36,884 bases of DNA from Crocosphaera sp. GTDB taxonomy: Bacteria > Cyanobacteriota > Cyanobacteriia > Cyanobacteriales > Microcystaceae. Made by a program: the position numbers and the translations under genes. Under the pieces are notes generated by a model that was not told where the DNA came from, did not search any database, and saw only the letters and a list, made by a program, of their open reading frames with translations. The DNA lies in assembly GCA_030064935.1 (NCBI GenBank), contig JASJEA010000014.1, positions 1-36,884 of the forward strand, read 5' to 3'. Below, piece by piece: positions 17,132-27,361 of the stretch; the first letter of the stretch is position 1, and each line of letters begins with the position of its first letter.

Positions 17132-20100
17132 TTATCTATCATCTTCTGGTTTGCTAGAGAGAATTAAACTTAAAACATTAATATCATTGGAGTTTAATAA
17201 ATATTTATCCGTAAAAAGTTTACTTCTCAATTCGTTTAAACTGTAGCTGCGAAAAATGATGAAAGGAAATTGTTCATATTGAGAACCAATAGGTAAAAGA
17301 CTAGAAACAGGATAAAGAGAACGAAGATATAAAGTTAAAATATCTTTGAAGCTATATTTTTCCGTTTGGTCATCATCACCTTGAAAATACTCTTCAAGGA
17401 GATCAGGAATAATGAAAGCATATAAGGGGATGGCATAATATTGATCATCATACTGACTATTTTGTTCGTAGTTTTGAACACTATTATCTTTTTCAAAAAT
17501 AGTGTCTAAAAACTTAGTCACATCTGAAACATTTCTTGTTATATTTTCTGGTAATTTCGGATGCTTTTTCAAATATTCTAAGTTATTGATTATTTTTGTA
17601 TAATCCAAGGATTCTGAACGTTTATCAGTTTTTATTTTATATCTTTCTTCAATTGCTTTACCTTCAATGGGAACCACTAACAAACTACCACTAATATGAC
17701 ATCGTTCCATAGGGTAATAATTTAATAACTCTTCAAAACTATTATCCATTAATTTTAAGAATTGACTCGATAACTCTGTTCGTAAATCAAGAGGTGATAT
17801 TCCGGATTTTTCGCTATCTTTAAAGAATTTTTTGAGAGTGAAATCGCATTCTTTTAAAAGTTGTTCTAAGTAAGTGTAAGCTTCTATGAATTTTTCATTA
17901 TCATAAGACTTTCTAGCTTCTTTTTTTAGTTGTTTAATTAAATTACTGAGTTTACTGCTAAAGGTTTCACCCGCAGCAGAAACAGATTTACCACTAACAG
18001 GAATCATTAAAAATTGTTGTTTTCCAATGTTTCCAGAACCTTGAATCCTTGTCATAATTGAAGTTTTCAAAATTAGCAAAAGATTAATGAATGATAAAAT
18101 ACTTTCTTGTATAGCTAATTTTCGGTTTTTTTCATCCTCTTCTTGATCATATATTGCTTGTTCAGTAAGATAAAATATTAATTGTTTATCCTGTCTATCA
18201 ATTTCATCATTTCCCCTTCCTCTATAAATAACTTGTATCACTTCCATTAAATTTTTTTCTACTTCAAATCTAGGAATTTCTACTAAGATATTTTTAACTT
18301 TGGGAAAGGATAACCCACGACTTGCAGAAGATGTCATAAAGATAACTTTTATGGTTTCTTGAGCAAGATAATGTTTGATTTCTTTTTTCTCTTTATCCCC
18401 TAGGTTTGCATGAATTTCTATATAGTCTTTTTTCTCTTCAAATTTTCGGAATGATTTAATTTTTATAATTAATTCTGCCAATCTTTCTTTATCTTGAACA
18501 TAAACAATTGTCTGTTCAGACGGATTATTTTTAAATAGATTTTTGATGTCTTTAATGATTTGCTTTTGTACTGCATCTCTTAGAGGTTGATTTTTTTGTG
18601 AATATAATTTTTCATGAAATTCGATAGATTCAATAAATAATTTATAAGTAATCTTTAAACTGTTTGCAGGATAAGCATTACTATTAATAATCATTGCTGG
18701 TTTATTTTTAAATTCAAAATTTTCAACAGATAAGGGTAACGCTTGATGAAAACTCTGTCTAAAAAAGATTTTATTAGGTTCAGGAACAGTAGAAGAAAAA
18801 TGCTGATTAATAACATCAGGGTTAACAATAGAAGCATCAGCTACAATGATTTTATAATTAAATCCATATTCATCTTTAAACTGTCTAAAAAACTTGTTTA
18901 TTTCATGGAGAAAGTAAACCCCACTTTCATCTCCTGTTATCTCATCAATCATTACAAAAATATGTTTAATTCTACTGGATATTTCTCTCATATTATTTTC
19001 TAAAAAGATACCTTTTCTAGAATTATAAGCACTATTAAATATCTTGTTAAAATGTGCTAAAAATGTATTCTTACCTCCTTTACTTTTTTTGAATGATTGC
19101 ATAGCAACTGTAGCAATAATATTATTAGATATTTTATTTTTGATAAGGGTATTGGTTGCTTCACAAATACTTTGTAAAACCCCCTTAGTTTTCACTGCTT
19201 GATCTTTTATCGTATCTTCATTATGACGGTAAGTGTCAGCGATATTTGAAGGTTGATACGCTATTTCATGATTTTGATTAATAAAATGGACATTATTATA
19301 TTCGAAACGCTTATCTTGAACCATATTTGAACGGTAATTAACCGTTAAATTACCATCATTAGACTTAATAAGGATAGAGTTAGTTGTAATGGCAAAAAGT
19401 TTATCATCATAGAGTTTTCCAGTTTTTTTATCTGTAAACTTTTCAAAAATATCTAGGTTTACTTGTGTTCTTGGACTAATATAAAAAAACAAAAATCCTT
19501 CATCTGTAATTCTAGGTTGTTTCAGAAAGTCTGTAATAGCAGTAGTTTTACCAATTCCAGGATTTCCTGTTAAAAATAAATAGGGTTTATCAGATTCCAA
19601 TTCTCTTTGGATCAATTCTTTATGTGCATTTCTTAAGTCTAGTTTAGGATCTAAATTTAAGTTATGAGAGATTTCTGTACGAAGGGTATCAATAGGACTT
19701 AAAAAATTATTAATTGTTTCTTCATGGGTAAATGAGTGGATTCCTTTGCTAGAAAAATCCATTAGTTGATTCAAAAAAATTTCTCCATCAGTAAAACTTT
19801 TAGATGCTTGACGTTTAATTACCATTAATATATCTTTACGAGCTTTTTGCACTTCTTTTGGTTGTTTATTAGTATAAATATTGTAGCAAGTTTCGAGTAT
19901 ATTTATGTGTTCCTTTTTGTTAATTAAACTTAGGGAACTAATCCCACGATCACTATATCCAATAATTTTAAAATCAATACTTTCTTGCTCTTCTAGTAAT
20001 TTTTTTGACCTAAGAAAATTATAAAAACTATAGGCATAACTTCCTGCTTGTATCATTTTCATGCTTTCTTTGTCTTTAGTAACAAATGCTTTGTAATGAT

Positions 20101-20827
20101 ACTTTAAATTCTCGGATAAATTAATTGTGGGAGTTTTACTATCCATTCCTAAATTAGCAAAAACACTCTTTTTTCTTAGATAAGCAATCTCTTTTAATAA
20201 TATTCTTTTCAATACGTCTACACTCCGCATATCATCTAAATCTTGAATTTCTCTGATGGCAAAAATAGAATAATCAATTGATAAAATAGTTTTAATTTTT
20301 TGACTTTTTGTTTTCTTATACTCAATAAAGATTAAAGTATCAGCTTTCAAGAATTCCCCTGTTTTTTTATATCGATCAACATTATCAATATCTGTCAACT
20401 GTTGAAGAATAGTTTTATATATTTCAGTTTCTCCTTTATCGTTATATGTTCCTAAACTATTATCACCATGAAAAAAACATTGATAATAGAGAATTTCTAG
20501 CTTCTTGTAATGTTCTTTTTCAATAGCTACTGATTTAAAATATTCTTGTAAAAAGTTAAGTCCTGATAAAAAAGATTTTTGGAGAAAAAACAACACCCAA
20601 TCTTTAATAATTTTACGATTTGAATCACTAACAACTTTTTCATCTATTGCTAATTTATCAATCATTCTACTAAACTTTAACTGTTTTAAATCTTGAGAAT
20701 ATAAGTCACCATAATGATGCTTAATATCGTTTTGTTTGATATAGGTAAGCATTCCAATATTAAACCCAACTTCAAACAAAAATCCTAACTTTTCCCCTAG
20801 TTTATTTTCTTGACTTCCATTTGACAT
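17132..20827 (-). CDS. Large SF2-type helicase/NTPase, second gene of a two-gene cassette
   Basis: A 1231-residue protein with superfamily-2-like motifs: Walker A GNPGIGKTT (Lys427), motif Ia-like FYISPRTQVN, Walker B FVMIDEITGDE (Asp628, Glu629), motif III-like IIVADAS, IV-like QTIVYVQDKERLAELI, V-like MTSSASRGLSFPKV and VI-like QVIYRGRG (Gln865, Arg869, Arg871). DinG-type helicases have four iron-sulfur cysteines between motifs I and II; here only one cysteine is seen there. The ~400 N-terminal residues are unassigned. They hold a beta-rich stretch, KADTLIFIEYKK followed by TILSIDYS, that could be a degenerate PD-(D/E)XK-like core, but this is weak. The ~330 C-terminal residues are also unassigned. 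The start codon overlaps the stop of the upstream gene by one base (TAATG), so translation is coupled. The gene is AT-rich and lies between rlmN and valS. Helicase-type ATPase is well supported; the biological role is unknown. Confidence 0.85.
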   Translation of the reverse strand: MSNGSQENKLGEKLGFLFEVGFNIGMLTYIKQNDIKHHYGDLYSQDLKQLKFSRMIDKLAIDEKVVSDSNRKIIKDWVLFFLQKSFLSGLNFLQEYFKSVAIEKEHYKKLEILYYQCFFHGDNSLGTYNDKGETEIYKTILQQLTDIDNVDRYKKTGEFLKADTLIFIEYKKTKSQKIKTILSIDYSIFAIREIQDLDDMRSVDVLKRILLKEIAYLRKKSVFANLGMDSKTPTINLSENLKYHYKAFVTKDKESMKMIQAGSYAYSFYNFLRSKKLLEEQESIDFKIIGYSDRGISSLSLINKKEHINILETCYNIYTNKQPKEVQKARKDILMVIKRQASKSFTDGEIFLNQLMDFSSKGIHSFTHEETINNFLSPIDTLRTEISHNLNLDPKLDLRNAHKELIQRELESDKPYLFLTGNPGIGKTTAITDFLKQPRITDEGFLFFYISPRTQVNLDIFEKFTDKKTGKLYDDKLFAITTNSILIKSNDGNLTVNYRSNMVQDKRFEYNNVHFINQNHEIAYQPSNIADTYRHNEDTIKDQAVKTKGVLQSICEATNTLIKNKISNNIIATVAMQSFKKSKGGKNTFLAHFNKIFNSAYNSRKGIFLENNMREISSRIKHIFVMIDEITGDESGVYFLHEINKFFRQFKDEYGFNYKIIVADASIVNPDVINQHFSSTVPEPNKIFFRQSFHQALPLSVENFEFKNKPAMIINSNAYPANSLKITYKLFIESIEFHEKLYSQKNQPLRDAVQKQIIKDIKNLFKNNPSEQTIVYVQDKERLAELIIKIKSFRKFEEKKDYIEIHANLGDKEKKEIKHYLAQETIKVIFMTSSASRGLSFPKVKNILVEIPRFEVEKNLMEVIQVIYRGRGNDEIDRQDKQLIFYLTEQAIYDQEEDEKNRKLAIQESILSFINLLLILKTSIMTRIQGSGNIGKQQFLMIPVSGKSVSAAGETFSSKLSNLIKQLKKEARKSYDNEKFIEAYTYLEQLLKECDFTLKKFFKDSEKSGISPLDLRTELSSQFLKLMDNSFEELLNYYPMERCHISGSLLVVPIEGKAIEERYKIKTDKRSESLDYTKIINNLEYLKKHPKLPENITRNVSDVTKFLDTIFEKDNSVQNYEQNSQYDDQYYAIPLYAFIIPDLLEEYFQGDDDQTEKYSFKDILTLYLRSLYPVSSLLPIGSQYEQFPFIIFRSYSLNELRSKLFTDKYLLNSNDINVLSLILSSKPEDDR

Positions 20828-23800
20828 TATTCTTGTTCCTCCTTATCTGGTTCCTTGTTTAGAAATCTTCTAACTTCTGTTAAAAAAGCAAGGGAATTAA
20901 AATCAATATTTCTATTACTATGTTTGAACATAGATAATGCACCAACAGAATTATCTCCTATTAAGTTTTGATAAGGATCTAATTTTAAACTAATTGGTTT
21001 ATTGCTGGTCGGTGTTGCTTCATAACGAGAAAAATGAAATAAAGTTAAATAGTTTAATATATCTTTTTTTAATTGAGTATCATTAATTAGTCCAGGATAA
21101 ATCTTTTTTTCGTGTTCACTATCGTTATAAATATTTAATAAGGTTGTATAGGAGATAACTCCATTATATGACCTATTATTTTTATTTCCTACAGTAATAC
21201 CATTAAATAAATTAAAGAAAACTACTGATCTTTGACTTGCATCAGCTTGATCTTTAACCAATTTTTCTAATTCTGTTGTATCTTGGATATACAGAGAAGC
21301 AGCTTTTATCTCTTGCAGTTTAACAACATAATATTTATCGAAGAAAATAGGATAAATGTTGATGTCATTTTTACCTAATTTTAACGCATTAATGATATCA
21401 GGAGACATAAAAAAGAGGTCTCTATCTTCTCCTGTAATGTTTAAATAGTTCGAGTAAGGAGATTTAGCAATATATAACAAATGACGATATCCTTGATGAT
21501 ATAGTTCAGTAACTTTATTAATCAGAATATCAGGATTTTTGTAAATATTTTCAGTATCATAATTACTAGAAAATGTGCCTTGATTATATAGTCGAATTGT
21601 CTGATCTTTTTGACGATGTAAACAAATCACTTCTCCCATCATATTCTTTTTTTGATAGGTATTCTTCCACTTGCGATCGCATTCTCGACTAGACACAGTA
21701 ATAATAGCAAGTTTCTCTAATTTAGGCGTATAATTATCAAACTTAAATATCTTAGGAAGTATAGAATATAGAGAACTTAGTGAATTACGCTTTTTGAAAA
21801 AATCAAGCTTTTTAATACAAATTCCTTGACAACTAAAACGATGATATTCATTGAAGATATGAGATAATACATAAGAAAAAGAACGCATAAATATTTCTTC
21901 TGGTGAAGCGTCATCTTTATCGGTTAACTGAAGACGTAGTAAGGGAATAAATAACCTTTTTTTAGCTTTTTTTGATTCATCCAGTAAGACTTTTAAACAG
22001 AGATAGGTTAATAAAGAGAAAGTTAACTGATACCAAAATGTTTTAGGATTATCTTCTTGATTGAAAATTTCATCTTTGAGACTCTTGTGATCATATATTA
22101 TAGCTAAGGTACTTTGACTTTGTAATATTTCATTATCAAGTTTTTCGCAAATACCATCTTTTGGTCTTAAAATAATCGGTATTGTTTTAATTTGTCTTAA
22201 GTCATAGTTCATACTAAATTTTTGTTCTTCATTACTGCGAAAGTATTGAATATCATTAAATTTGATGTCAACTGATAAACTGCATAATGATTCTGTATCA
22301 ATCCTTGTATTATCATCAACCGAAATATACTTTAAAGCTTCTTTTTCTCCTAACTTGCCTTTAAAAATTTGATTACTATTAGTAACTATATCTGGATCTT
22401 TTTCTAAAATTCCTTGACTGATACTCACCTTTAAAGTATATGGTTGAGTATTAAATAATTTTGGAGATTTAATAAATGTAATCAATAATTCTCTTAGCTT
22501 ATTGAGTTTTTCTGAGACGTGAAAACTTTTAAAAATCTCATCAATATCTAAAAAGCATTCTTTTTTAGCTTGATCATCGTCTCCTTTTAAAATAGGTAAA
22601 ATCTGTTTTTCAAAGTTTTCTACTGGATCATAAGTTAATTCTGATGATAAATTATATTCTTTTTTTTTATCTGATGGATTACTACGAGAAGCAAACACAA
22701 AGTAATATAAAAAAACAGTTCTTAGAACTTTTCTTATAAATTTTTTGTGTTCAATATTATTCTCCAATTTATCTTTATTTTCTTTCTTATTTAAGTCAAG
22801 GAAGTTAATATTATAGTCAAAAGAAGTTTCTCCTTCAGAAGTTTGCACTTGTCCATTTAATTTTAGTTTCATTCCAAAGATAAATTCTTGTTTATCTTTA
22901 TCTCTATCATTCATTTCTCCTAAATATCCTTCGATTTGTGGAATAATAGGTAATGAATCAAAAGCATAAGAATTATTAAAAAACTTTCGGAAATTAAACT
23001 TAACCCCTTGATAATATACATCGTAATCTTCATCGGGTTTAGTTTCATCGTTAATATAAGTTTCTATTAACTTTAGTCGTCTAATTAAATCTTTTAAATA
23101 AACTGCATCTTGATTATCTTTAACTTTTTCGTATAAAAACTCTAGATATTTAATACTTGCTGCTTTTTTAATTTTTCCTAATGCTTCTTCTCTCATTAAT
23201 TTTTTTAATCTATAAATGTCATTATCTTCTTGATCTTGATTTTCAAAAGTATTGTCAACAATCTCTGTTATATTTTCCTGTTCATCTTCATCAAAATTAA
23301 TGTTAATGTAATTATTCAAACTATTTCTTAATTCATTGATAAAGCTAATCGGTTGTTTGACAGTTATACTAAGTTTATGTAATCTTAGTAATGGGGGAAT
23401 ATTCTGTTCATCTTTCGGTAACGTTAACCGTTGTTTTTGTAAATTGGTATATTTTTGATCAAAAGGATAATGAAAACTGATACTATTATTATTAACCTTG
23501 CCTTTAAAATTTTCTAAAGGTGTAGCAATACTCTCTATAAAGGTTTGGATATAGACAGATTGATTATTTTCTTTTGGTAACTCATTTTCTAACAATTCTT
23601 TAATCTGTGCTTGAATTTGATGTAATTTGTCACTGAAAGTCTTTTCTGTTCCTTCAATAAAATTGATAGATGCACATTTAGTTCCGAAAGGTTGACTCAT
23701 AAAAGGATCATTAATAGACAAATGAGACACTTGATAAGCAAGTTCATCAACATTGATTAATAAGCGTTTACCATCTTCAGATACGGTAAACAGTTTTTGA

Positions 23801-23907
23801 GATTTATCCCTCTTTAAAACCTCAATAATTTGATCAAGAAAATGATTATAATTTAGTTTAACTAAATCGTTGCTATCTTCTTTTAAATGAGATCCAGAAT
23901 TTGTCAT
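20827..23907 (-). CDS. Large protein of unknown family with a possible RNase H/PIWI-like C-terminus
   Basis: A 1026-residue soluble protein, the first gene of the coupled pair. Residues 1-~720 are mixed, charged, and match nothing I recognise. From about 732 onward the pattern fits an RNase H-type fold: a strand KLAIITVSSRECD (Arg741, Glu742, Asp744), a hairpin around GEVICLHRQKDQTIRLYNQG, a helix, a strand YRHLLYIAK, and a strand INIYPIFFDKYYVVKL. The end, with LNYLTLFHFSRYEA and then PISLKLDPYQNLIG (Pro971), resembles the close of PIWI domains. No catalytic DEDX set is evident, so if it is PIWI-like it is probably inactive. Length, an inactive PIWI-like end and an adjacent helicase recall pPIWI-RE systems, but this is not a confident match. 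ATG 23907 is used. A HIP1 site at 21673 lies inside the gene. Certain as a gene, speculative as to fold. Confidence 0.82.
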   Translation of the reverse strand: MTNSGSHLKEDSNDLVKLNYNHFLDQIIEVLKRDKSQKLFTVSEDGKRLLINVDELAYQVSHLSINDPFMSQPFGTKCASINFIEGTEKTFSDKLHQIQAQIKELLENELPKENNQSVYIQTFIESIATPLENFKGKVNNNSISFHYPFDQKYTNLQKQRLTLPKDEQNIPPLLRLHKLSITVKQPISFINELRNSLNNYININFDEDEQENITEIVDNTFENQDQEDNDIYRLKKLMREEALGKIKKAASIKYLEFLYEKVKDNQDAVYLKDLIRRLKLIETYINDETKPDEDYDVYYQGVKFNFRKFFNNSYAFDSLPIIPQIEGYLGEMNDRDKDKQEFIFGMKLKLNGQVQTSEGETSFDYNINFLDLNKKENKDKLENNIEHKKFIRKVLRTVFLYYFVFASRSNPSDKKKEYNLSSELTYDPVENFEKQILPILKGDDDQAKKECFLDIDEIFKSFHVSEKLNKLRELLITFIKSPKLFNTQPYTLKVSISQGILEKDPDIVTNSNQIFKGKLGEKEALKYISVDDNTRIDTESLCSLSVDIKFNDIQYFRSNEEQKFSMNYDLRQIKTIPIILRPKDGICEKLDNEILQSQSTLAIIYDHKSLKDEIFNQEDNPKTFWYQLTFSLLTYLCLKVLLDESKKAKKRLFIPLLRLQLTDKDDASPEEIFMRSFSYVLSHIFNEYHRFSCQGICIKKLDFFKKRNSLSSLYSILPKIFKFDNYTPKLEKLAIITVSSRECDRKWKNTYQKKNMMGEVICLHRQKDQTIRLYNQGTFSSNYDTENIYKNPDILINKVTELYHQGYRHLLYIAKSPYSNYLNITGEDRDLFFMSPDIINALKLGKNDINIYPIFFDKYYVVKLQEIKAASLYIQDTTELEKLVKDQADASQRSVVFFNLFNGITVGNKNNRSYNGVISYTTLLNIYNDSEHEKKIYPGLINDTQLKKDILNYLTLFHFSRYEATPTSNKPISLKLDPYQNLIGDNSVGALSMFKHSNRNIDFNSLAFLTEVRRFLNKEPDKEEQE

Positions 23908-23995
23908 TTGTTTTACAGTATTCCCATAAAGAATTATTGATCATTACCCAGACAATCATTACTTTCAGCCAGTAAGTAATCTCGTACTGTACTAA

Positions 23996-24001
23996 ATTAT
24001 A
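23996..24001 (-). promoter_or_regulatory. Candidate -10 box for the helicase cassette
   Basis: TATAAT on the minus strand lies about 90 bases upstream of ATG 23907, with a GTACTGTAC palindrome at 23984-23992 over the expected start point. No -35 is visible at standard spacing, so the cassette may also be read from the DUF29 side. Confidence 0.4.
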
Positions 24002-24077
24002 GTTCAAAATTAGCCAATCTCGGTAATGCTAATGTTAGAATTCCCTAACTTGTAGATAAAATTAACATCAGTAGAAT

Positions 24078-24395
24078 TTAGAATTTCCTCCACCTCAAGT
24101 TGGAAGCTTGAAACCCTTTTTTTCCGTGACGATGTTCAAAAATGGAAGACAACCAACTTCTTGAACATTTCTGAGGTTGATATTTATATTTTAATAAGTG
24201 CATTAATACAACAATAAGATTACTTTCAAGACTATGTTTTTCACTTCTTCCCATTGCTTCTATTTCTTGAATTAAATTATCATAATCTAAATTTTCAAGT
24301 TGACGATTTCGTAACAATTTGGCTGTGCTTTCTAACCATAAATAAAAATCTTCTTCATAAAGGGTAGCATTATCTATGTTAACGTTAATTTTCAT
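24078..24395 (-). pseudogene. DUF29 family protein, C-terminally truncated
   Basis: The 105-residue frame begins like a DUF29 protein: TLYEEDFYLWLESTAKLLRN, NLIQEIEAMGRSEKHSLESN, and VLMHLLKYKYQPQKCSRSWL up to IFEHR. DUF29 proteins are usually about 140-150 residues with a conserved second half after SW...EHR. Here the match stops at HRHGKKG, in a run of seven A bases, and the frame ends about 15 residues later. Shifting by an added base at the A-run opens a frame of about 35 further codons, but those residues do not look like DUF29 to me, so replacement of the end is also possible. DUF29 is widespread in cyanobacteria and of unknown function, often near toxin-like or mobile genes. It lies 170 bases upstream of the helicase cassette in the same direction. 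Confidence 0.65.
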
Positions 24396-24602
24396 GGTTG
24401 TTAGACTCTCTATTTTTGAGCTTAACTACACTGATAATTATGGCATAACTTAGAATGATTAAATTCATATTGATAAATTTTCTGAGATATTACAATATCA
24501 ACCGAATGAATAATCAATTCTAAATTCTAAATTTCAAATGCCTCCGATAATATGGCACAATTTAAAAGGATAACTGTTAACACACCCACTTTATTATTGT
24601 CC

Positions 24603-27326
24603 ATGACCGCAAGTATCCCCGAACTACCCACCCAATACGATCCCAAAACCACAGAAGCTAAATGGCAAGAAGCATGGGACACCCATCAAGTCTTTAAAGC
24701 AGATAATAGCAAGGAAGGTGAAACCTATTGTATTGTCATTCCTCCTCCCAACGTAACCGGAACTCTCCACATGGGTCATGCGTTTGGAGATTGTCTCATG
24801 GATGTGTTGGTGCGGTATCATCGTATGTGCGGTCATAATGCCCTTTGTCTTCCTGGAACAGATCATGCGAGTATTGCGGTTCATACCATCCTCGATAAAC
24901 AGCTAAAAGCAGAAGGATTAACCCGTAATGACATTGGGAGGGAAAAATTCTTAGAAAAAGCTTGGCAATGGAAGCAAGAATCTGGGGGTAAAATTGTTAA
25001 CCAGATGAAGAGAATAGGACTTTCTGCCGATTGGTCGCGGGAACGGTTTACCCTGGATGAAGGGTTATCAAAAGCGGTAATAACAGCATTTGTAAAACTC
25101 TACGAAGCGGGATTAATTTATCGAGGTAATTATTTAGTTAATTGGTGTCCTGCATCTCTCTCTGCTGTCTCGGATGTAGAAGTAGAAAGTAAAGAGGTAG
25201 ATGGTAATTTATGGCACTTTCGTTATCCCTTAACTGATGGTAGTGGTCATGTTGAAGTAGCTACCACTCGACCGGAAACTATGTTAGGAGATACAGGAGT
25301 TGCCGTTAATCCTAACGATGAAAGATACAAAAATTTGATCGGAAAAACCCTAACCTTACCCATTGTTGGAAGGGAAATACCTATCTTTGCCGACGAATTA
25401 GTTGATCCAGAATTTGGGACAGGGTGTGTCAAAGTTACCCCTGCTCATGATCCCAATGATTTTGAGATGGGGAATCGTCATCAACTACCGTTTATTAATA
25501 TTATGAATAAAGACGGGACACTAAACGAAAATGCCGGAATATTTGCCGGACAAGATCGCTATGTTGCTCGTAAAAACGTGGTTAAAAAGTTAGAAGAAGA
25601 TGGCTTCTTAATAAAAATAGAAAACTATAGTCATGCCGTTCCTTATAGTGATAGAGGTAAAGTTCCTGTTGAACCGTTGTTATCCACACAATGGTTTGTC
25701 AAAATTGACCCCTTAGCCCAAAAAGCATTAAAATGTCTAGACGAACACAATTCCCCCAATTTTGTCCCTGAACGCTGGAAAAAAGTTTATCGAGATTGGT
25801 TAGTAAAATTGAAAGATTGGTGTATTTCTCGTCAATTATGGTGGGGTCATCAAATTCCTGCATGGTATGTCATCAGCGAAACTAATGGAGAAATTACCGA
25901 TAACACACCCTTTATTGTTGCTAGTTCAGAAGAAGAAGCTTTTGAAAGAGCGAAAAAAGAATACGGAAATGATATCAAATTAGAACAAGATCCCGATGTT
26001 TTAGATACTTGGTTCTCATCCGGTTTATGGCCATTTTCAACATTAGGTTGGCCAGAAAATACTGATGATCTAAAAACTTATTACCCCACCAGTACCCTCG
26101 TCACAGGATTTGATATTATCTTCTTTTGGGTCGCTAGAATGACCATGATGGCTGGCTATTTTACCGATGAAATTCCCTTTAAAGATGTCTATATTCATGG
26201 CTTAGTTAGGGATGAAAACGGCAAAAAAATGTCGAAGTCTGCTAACAACGGCATCGATCCTTTAATCTTAATAGATAAATACGGTACAGATGCACTACGT
26301 TATACCCTAATTAGAGACGTGGCTGGTGCCGGTCAAGATATTAGCCTACAATACGATCGCAAAACCGACCAATCCGAGTCCGTAGAAGCGTCTCGTAACT
26401 TCGCTAATAAACTATGGAACGCAGCCCGCTTTGTGATGATGCACCTCAAAGGAGAAACCCCCCAAAGTTTAGGCACCCCTGACATAGATAAATTAGAATT
26501 ATCGGATCAATGGATACTCTCACGCTTCCATCAAACCGTTAGGCAAACTAGAGACTATATCGAAGCTTATGGCTTAGGAGAGGCGGCCAAGGGGCTGTAT
26601 GAGTTCATCTGGGGAGATTTTTGTGACTGGTATATCGAACTGGTAAAAACGCGACTCTGGGGTGAAACGCCTTCGCGTGAAGTTGCCAGACAAACCTTAG
26701 CTTACATACTCGATGGAACCCTGAAGCTACTCCATCCCTTTATGCCCCATATTACCGAAGAAATCTGGCAAACCCTCAGCCAGAGCAACGGTCAATTTAT
26801 TGCCTTACAAGCCTATCCTAACGTTGATAACAGCCTCATTAACCCTGACCTAGAAAACGCCTTCAGCCTCCTGTTTGAAACCATCCGCACCCTAAGAAAT
26901 ATGCGGGCTGAGGCGGATATCAAACCAGGGGTTAAGGTTTCAGTGATATTACAGAGTGAAAGTGAGCAAGAACGGACTATCCTAGAATCAGGCCGAAAAT
27001 ATATCCAAGATTTAGGTAAAGTGGAAAATTTAACCATTACCTCTCAATTAGAACCACAGACGGAACAAGTTATTGCTGGAGTCGTCGGAACCATACAGGC
27101 CCTAATTCCTCTTTCTGGTGTCGTAGACATTGCCAGTCTTCGCGCTAAATTAGAGAAAAATTTAGGTAAAATTGAGGCTGAGATTAAATCCCTCTCCGGT
27201 CGACTGAACAACCCTGGTTTTGTCAATAAAGCCCCTGAGACAGTTGTTCAAGGGGCAAGAGATGCCTTAGCAGAAGCCAAAAAACAAGCCGAAATTTTAC
27301 GCGAACGTCTTAAGCGTCTGCAATAA
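24603..27326 (+). CDS. valS: Valyl-tRNA synthetase
   Basis: This class I synthetase charges tRNA-Val and edits misactivated threonine in its CP1 domain. The product is 907 residues from ATG 24603. The HIGH-type motif HMGH is at 56-59 in [14 protein letters not shown], and KMSKS is at 542-546 in [16 protein letters not shown]1 editing segments such as [13 protein letters not shown] and the C-terminal tRNA-binding coiled coil ([19 protein letters not shown]) are present. ATG 24552 would add 17 residues of low-complexity sequence; ATG 24603 ([14 protein letters not shown]) gives the family's normal N-terminus. It is divergent from the DUF29 remnant and followed 35 bases later by a small coiled-coil gene. 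Confidence 0.97.
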   Translation: MTASIPELPTQYDPKTTEAKWQEAWDTHQVFKADNSKEGETYCIVIPPPNVTGTLHMGHAFGDCLMDVLVRYHRMCGHNALCLPGTDHASIAVHTILDKQLKAEGLTRNDIGREKFLEKAWQWKQESGGKIVNQMKRIGLSADWSRERFTLDEGLSKAVITAFVKLYEAGLIYRGNYLVNWCPASLSAVSDVEVESKEVDGNLWHFRYPLTDGSGHVEVATTRPETMLGDTGVAVNPNDERYKNLIGKTLTLPIVGREIPIFADELVDPEFGTGCVKVTPAHDPNDFEMGNRHQLPFINIMNKDGTLNENAGIFAGQDRYVARKNVVKKLEEDGFLIKIENYSHAVPYSDRGKVPVEPLLSTQWFVKIDPLAQKALKCLDEHNSPNFVPERWKKVYRDWLVKLKDWCISRQLWWGHQIPAWYVISETNGEITDNTPFIVASSEEEAFERAKKEYGNDIKLEQDPDVLDTWFSSGLWPFSTLGWPENTDDLKTYYPTSTLVTGFDIIFFWVARMTMMAGYFTDEIPFKDVYIHGLVRDENGKKMSKSANNGIDPLILIDKYGTDALRYTLIRDVAGAGQDISLQYDRKTDQSESVEASRNFANKLWNAARFVMMHLKGETPQSLGTPDIDKLELSDQWILSRFHQTVRQTRDYIEAYGLGEAAKGLYEFIWGDFCDWYIELVKTRLWGETPSREVARQTLAYILDGTLKLLHPFMPHITEEIWQTLSQSNGQFIALQAYPNVDNSLINPDLENAFSLLFETIRTLRNMRAEADIKPGVKVSVILQSESEQERTILESGRKYIQDLGKVENLTITSQLEPQTEQVIAGVVGTIQALIPLSGVVDIASLRAKLEKNLGKIEAEIKSLSGRLNNPGFVNKAPETVVQGARDALAEAKKQAEILRERLKRLQ

Positions 27327-27361
27327 TAGAGACTGCCACCCCGTCAACCCCATAACCCAGT

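Noticed and set aside
17132-20827. DinG-type iron-sulfur helicase
   Set aside because: DinG proteins carry four cysteines between motifs I and II; only one is seen there, and motif VI (QVIYRGRG) reads differently.
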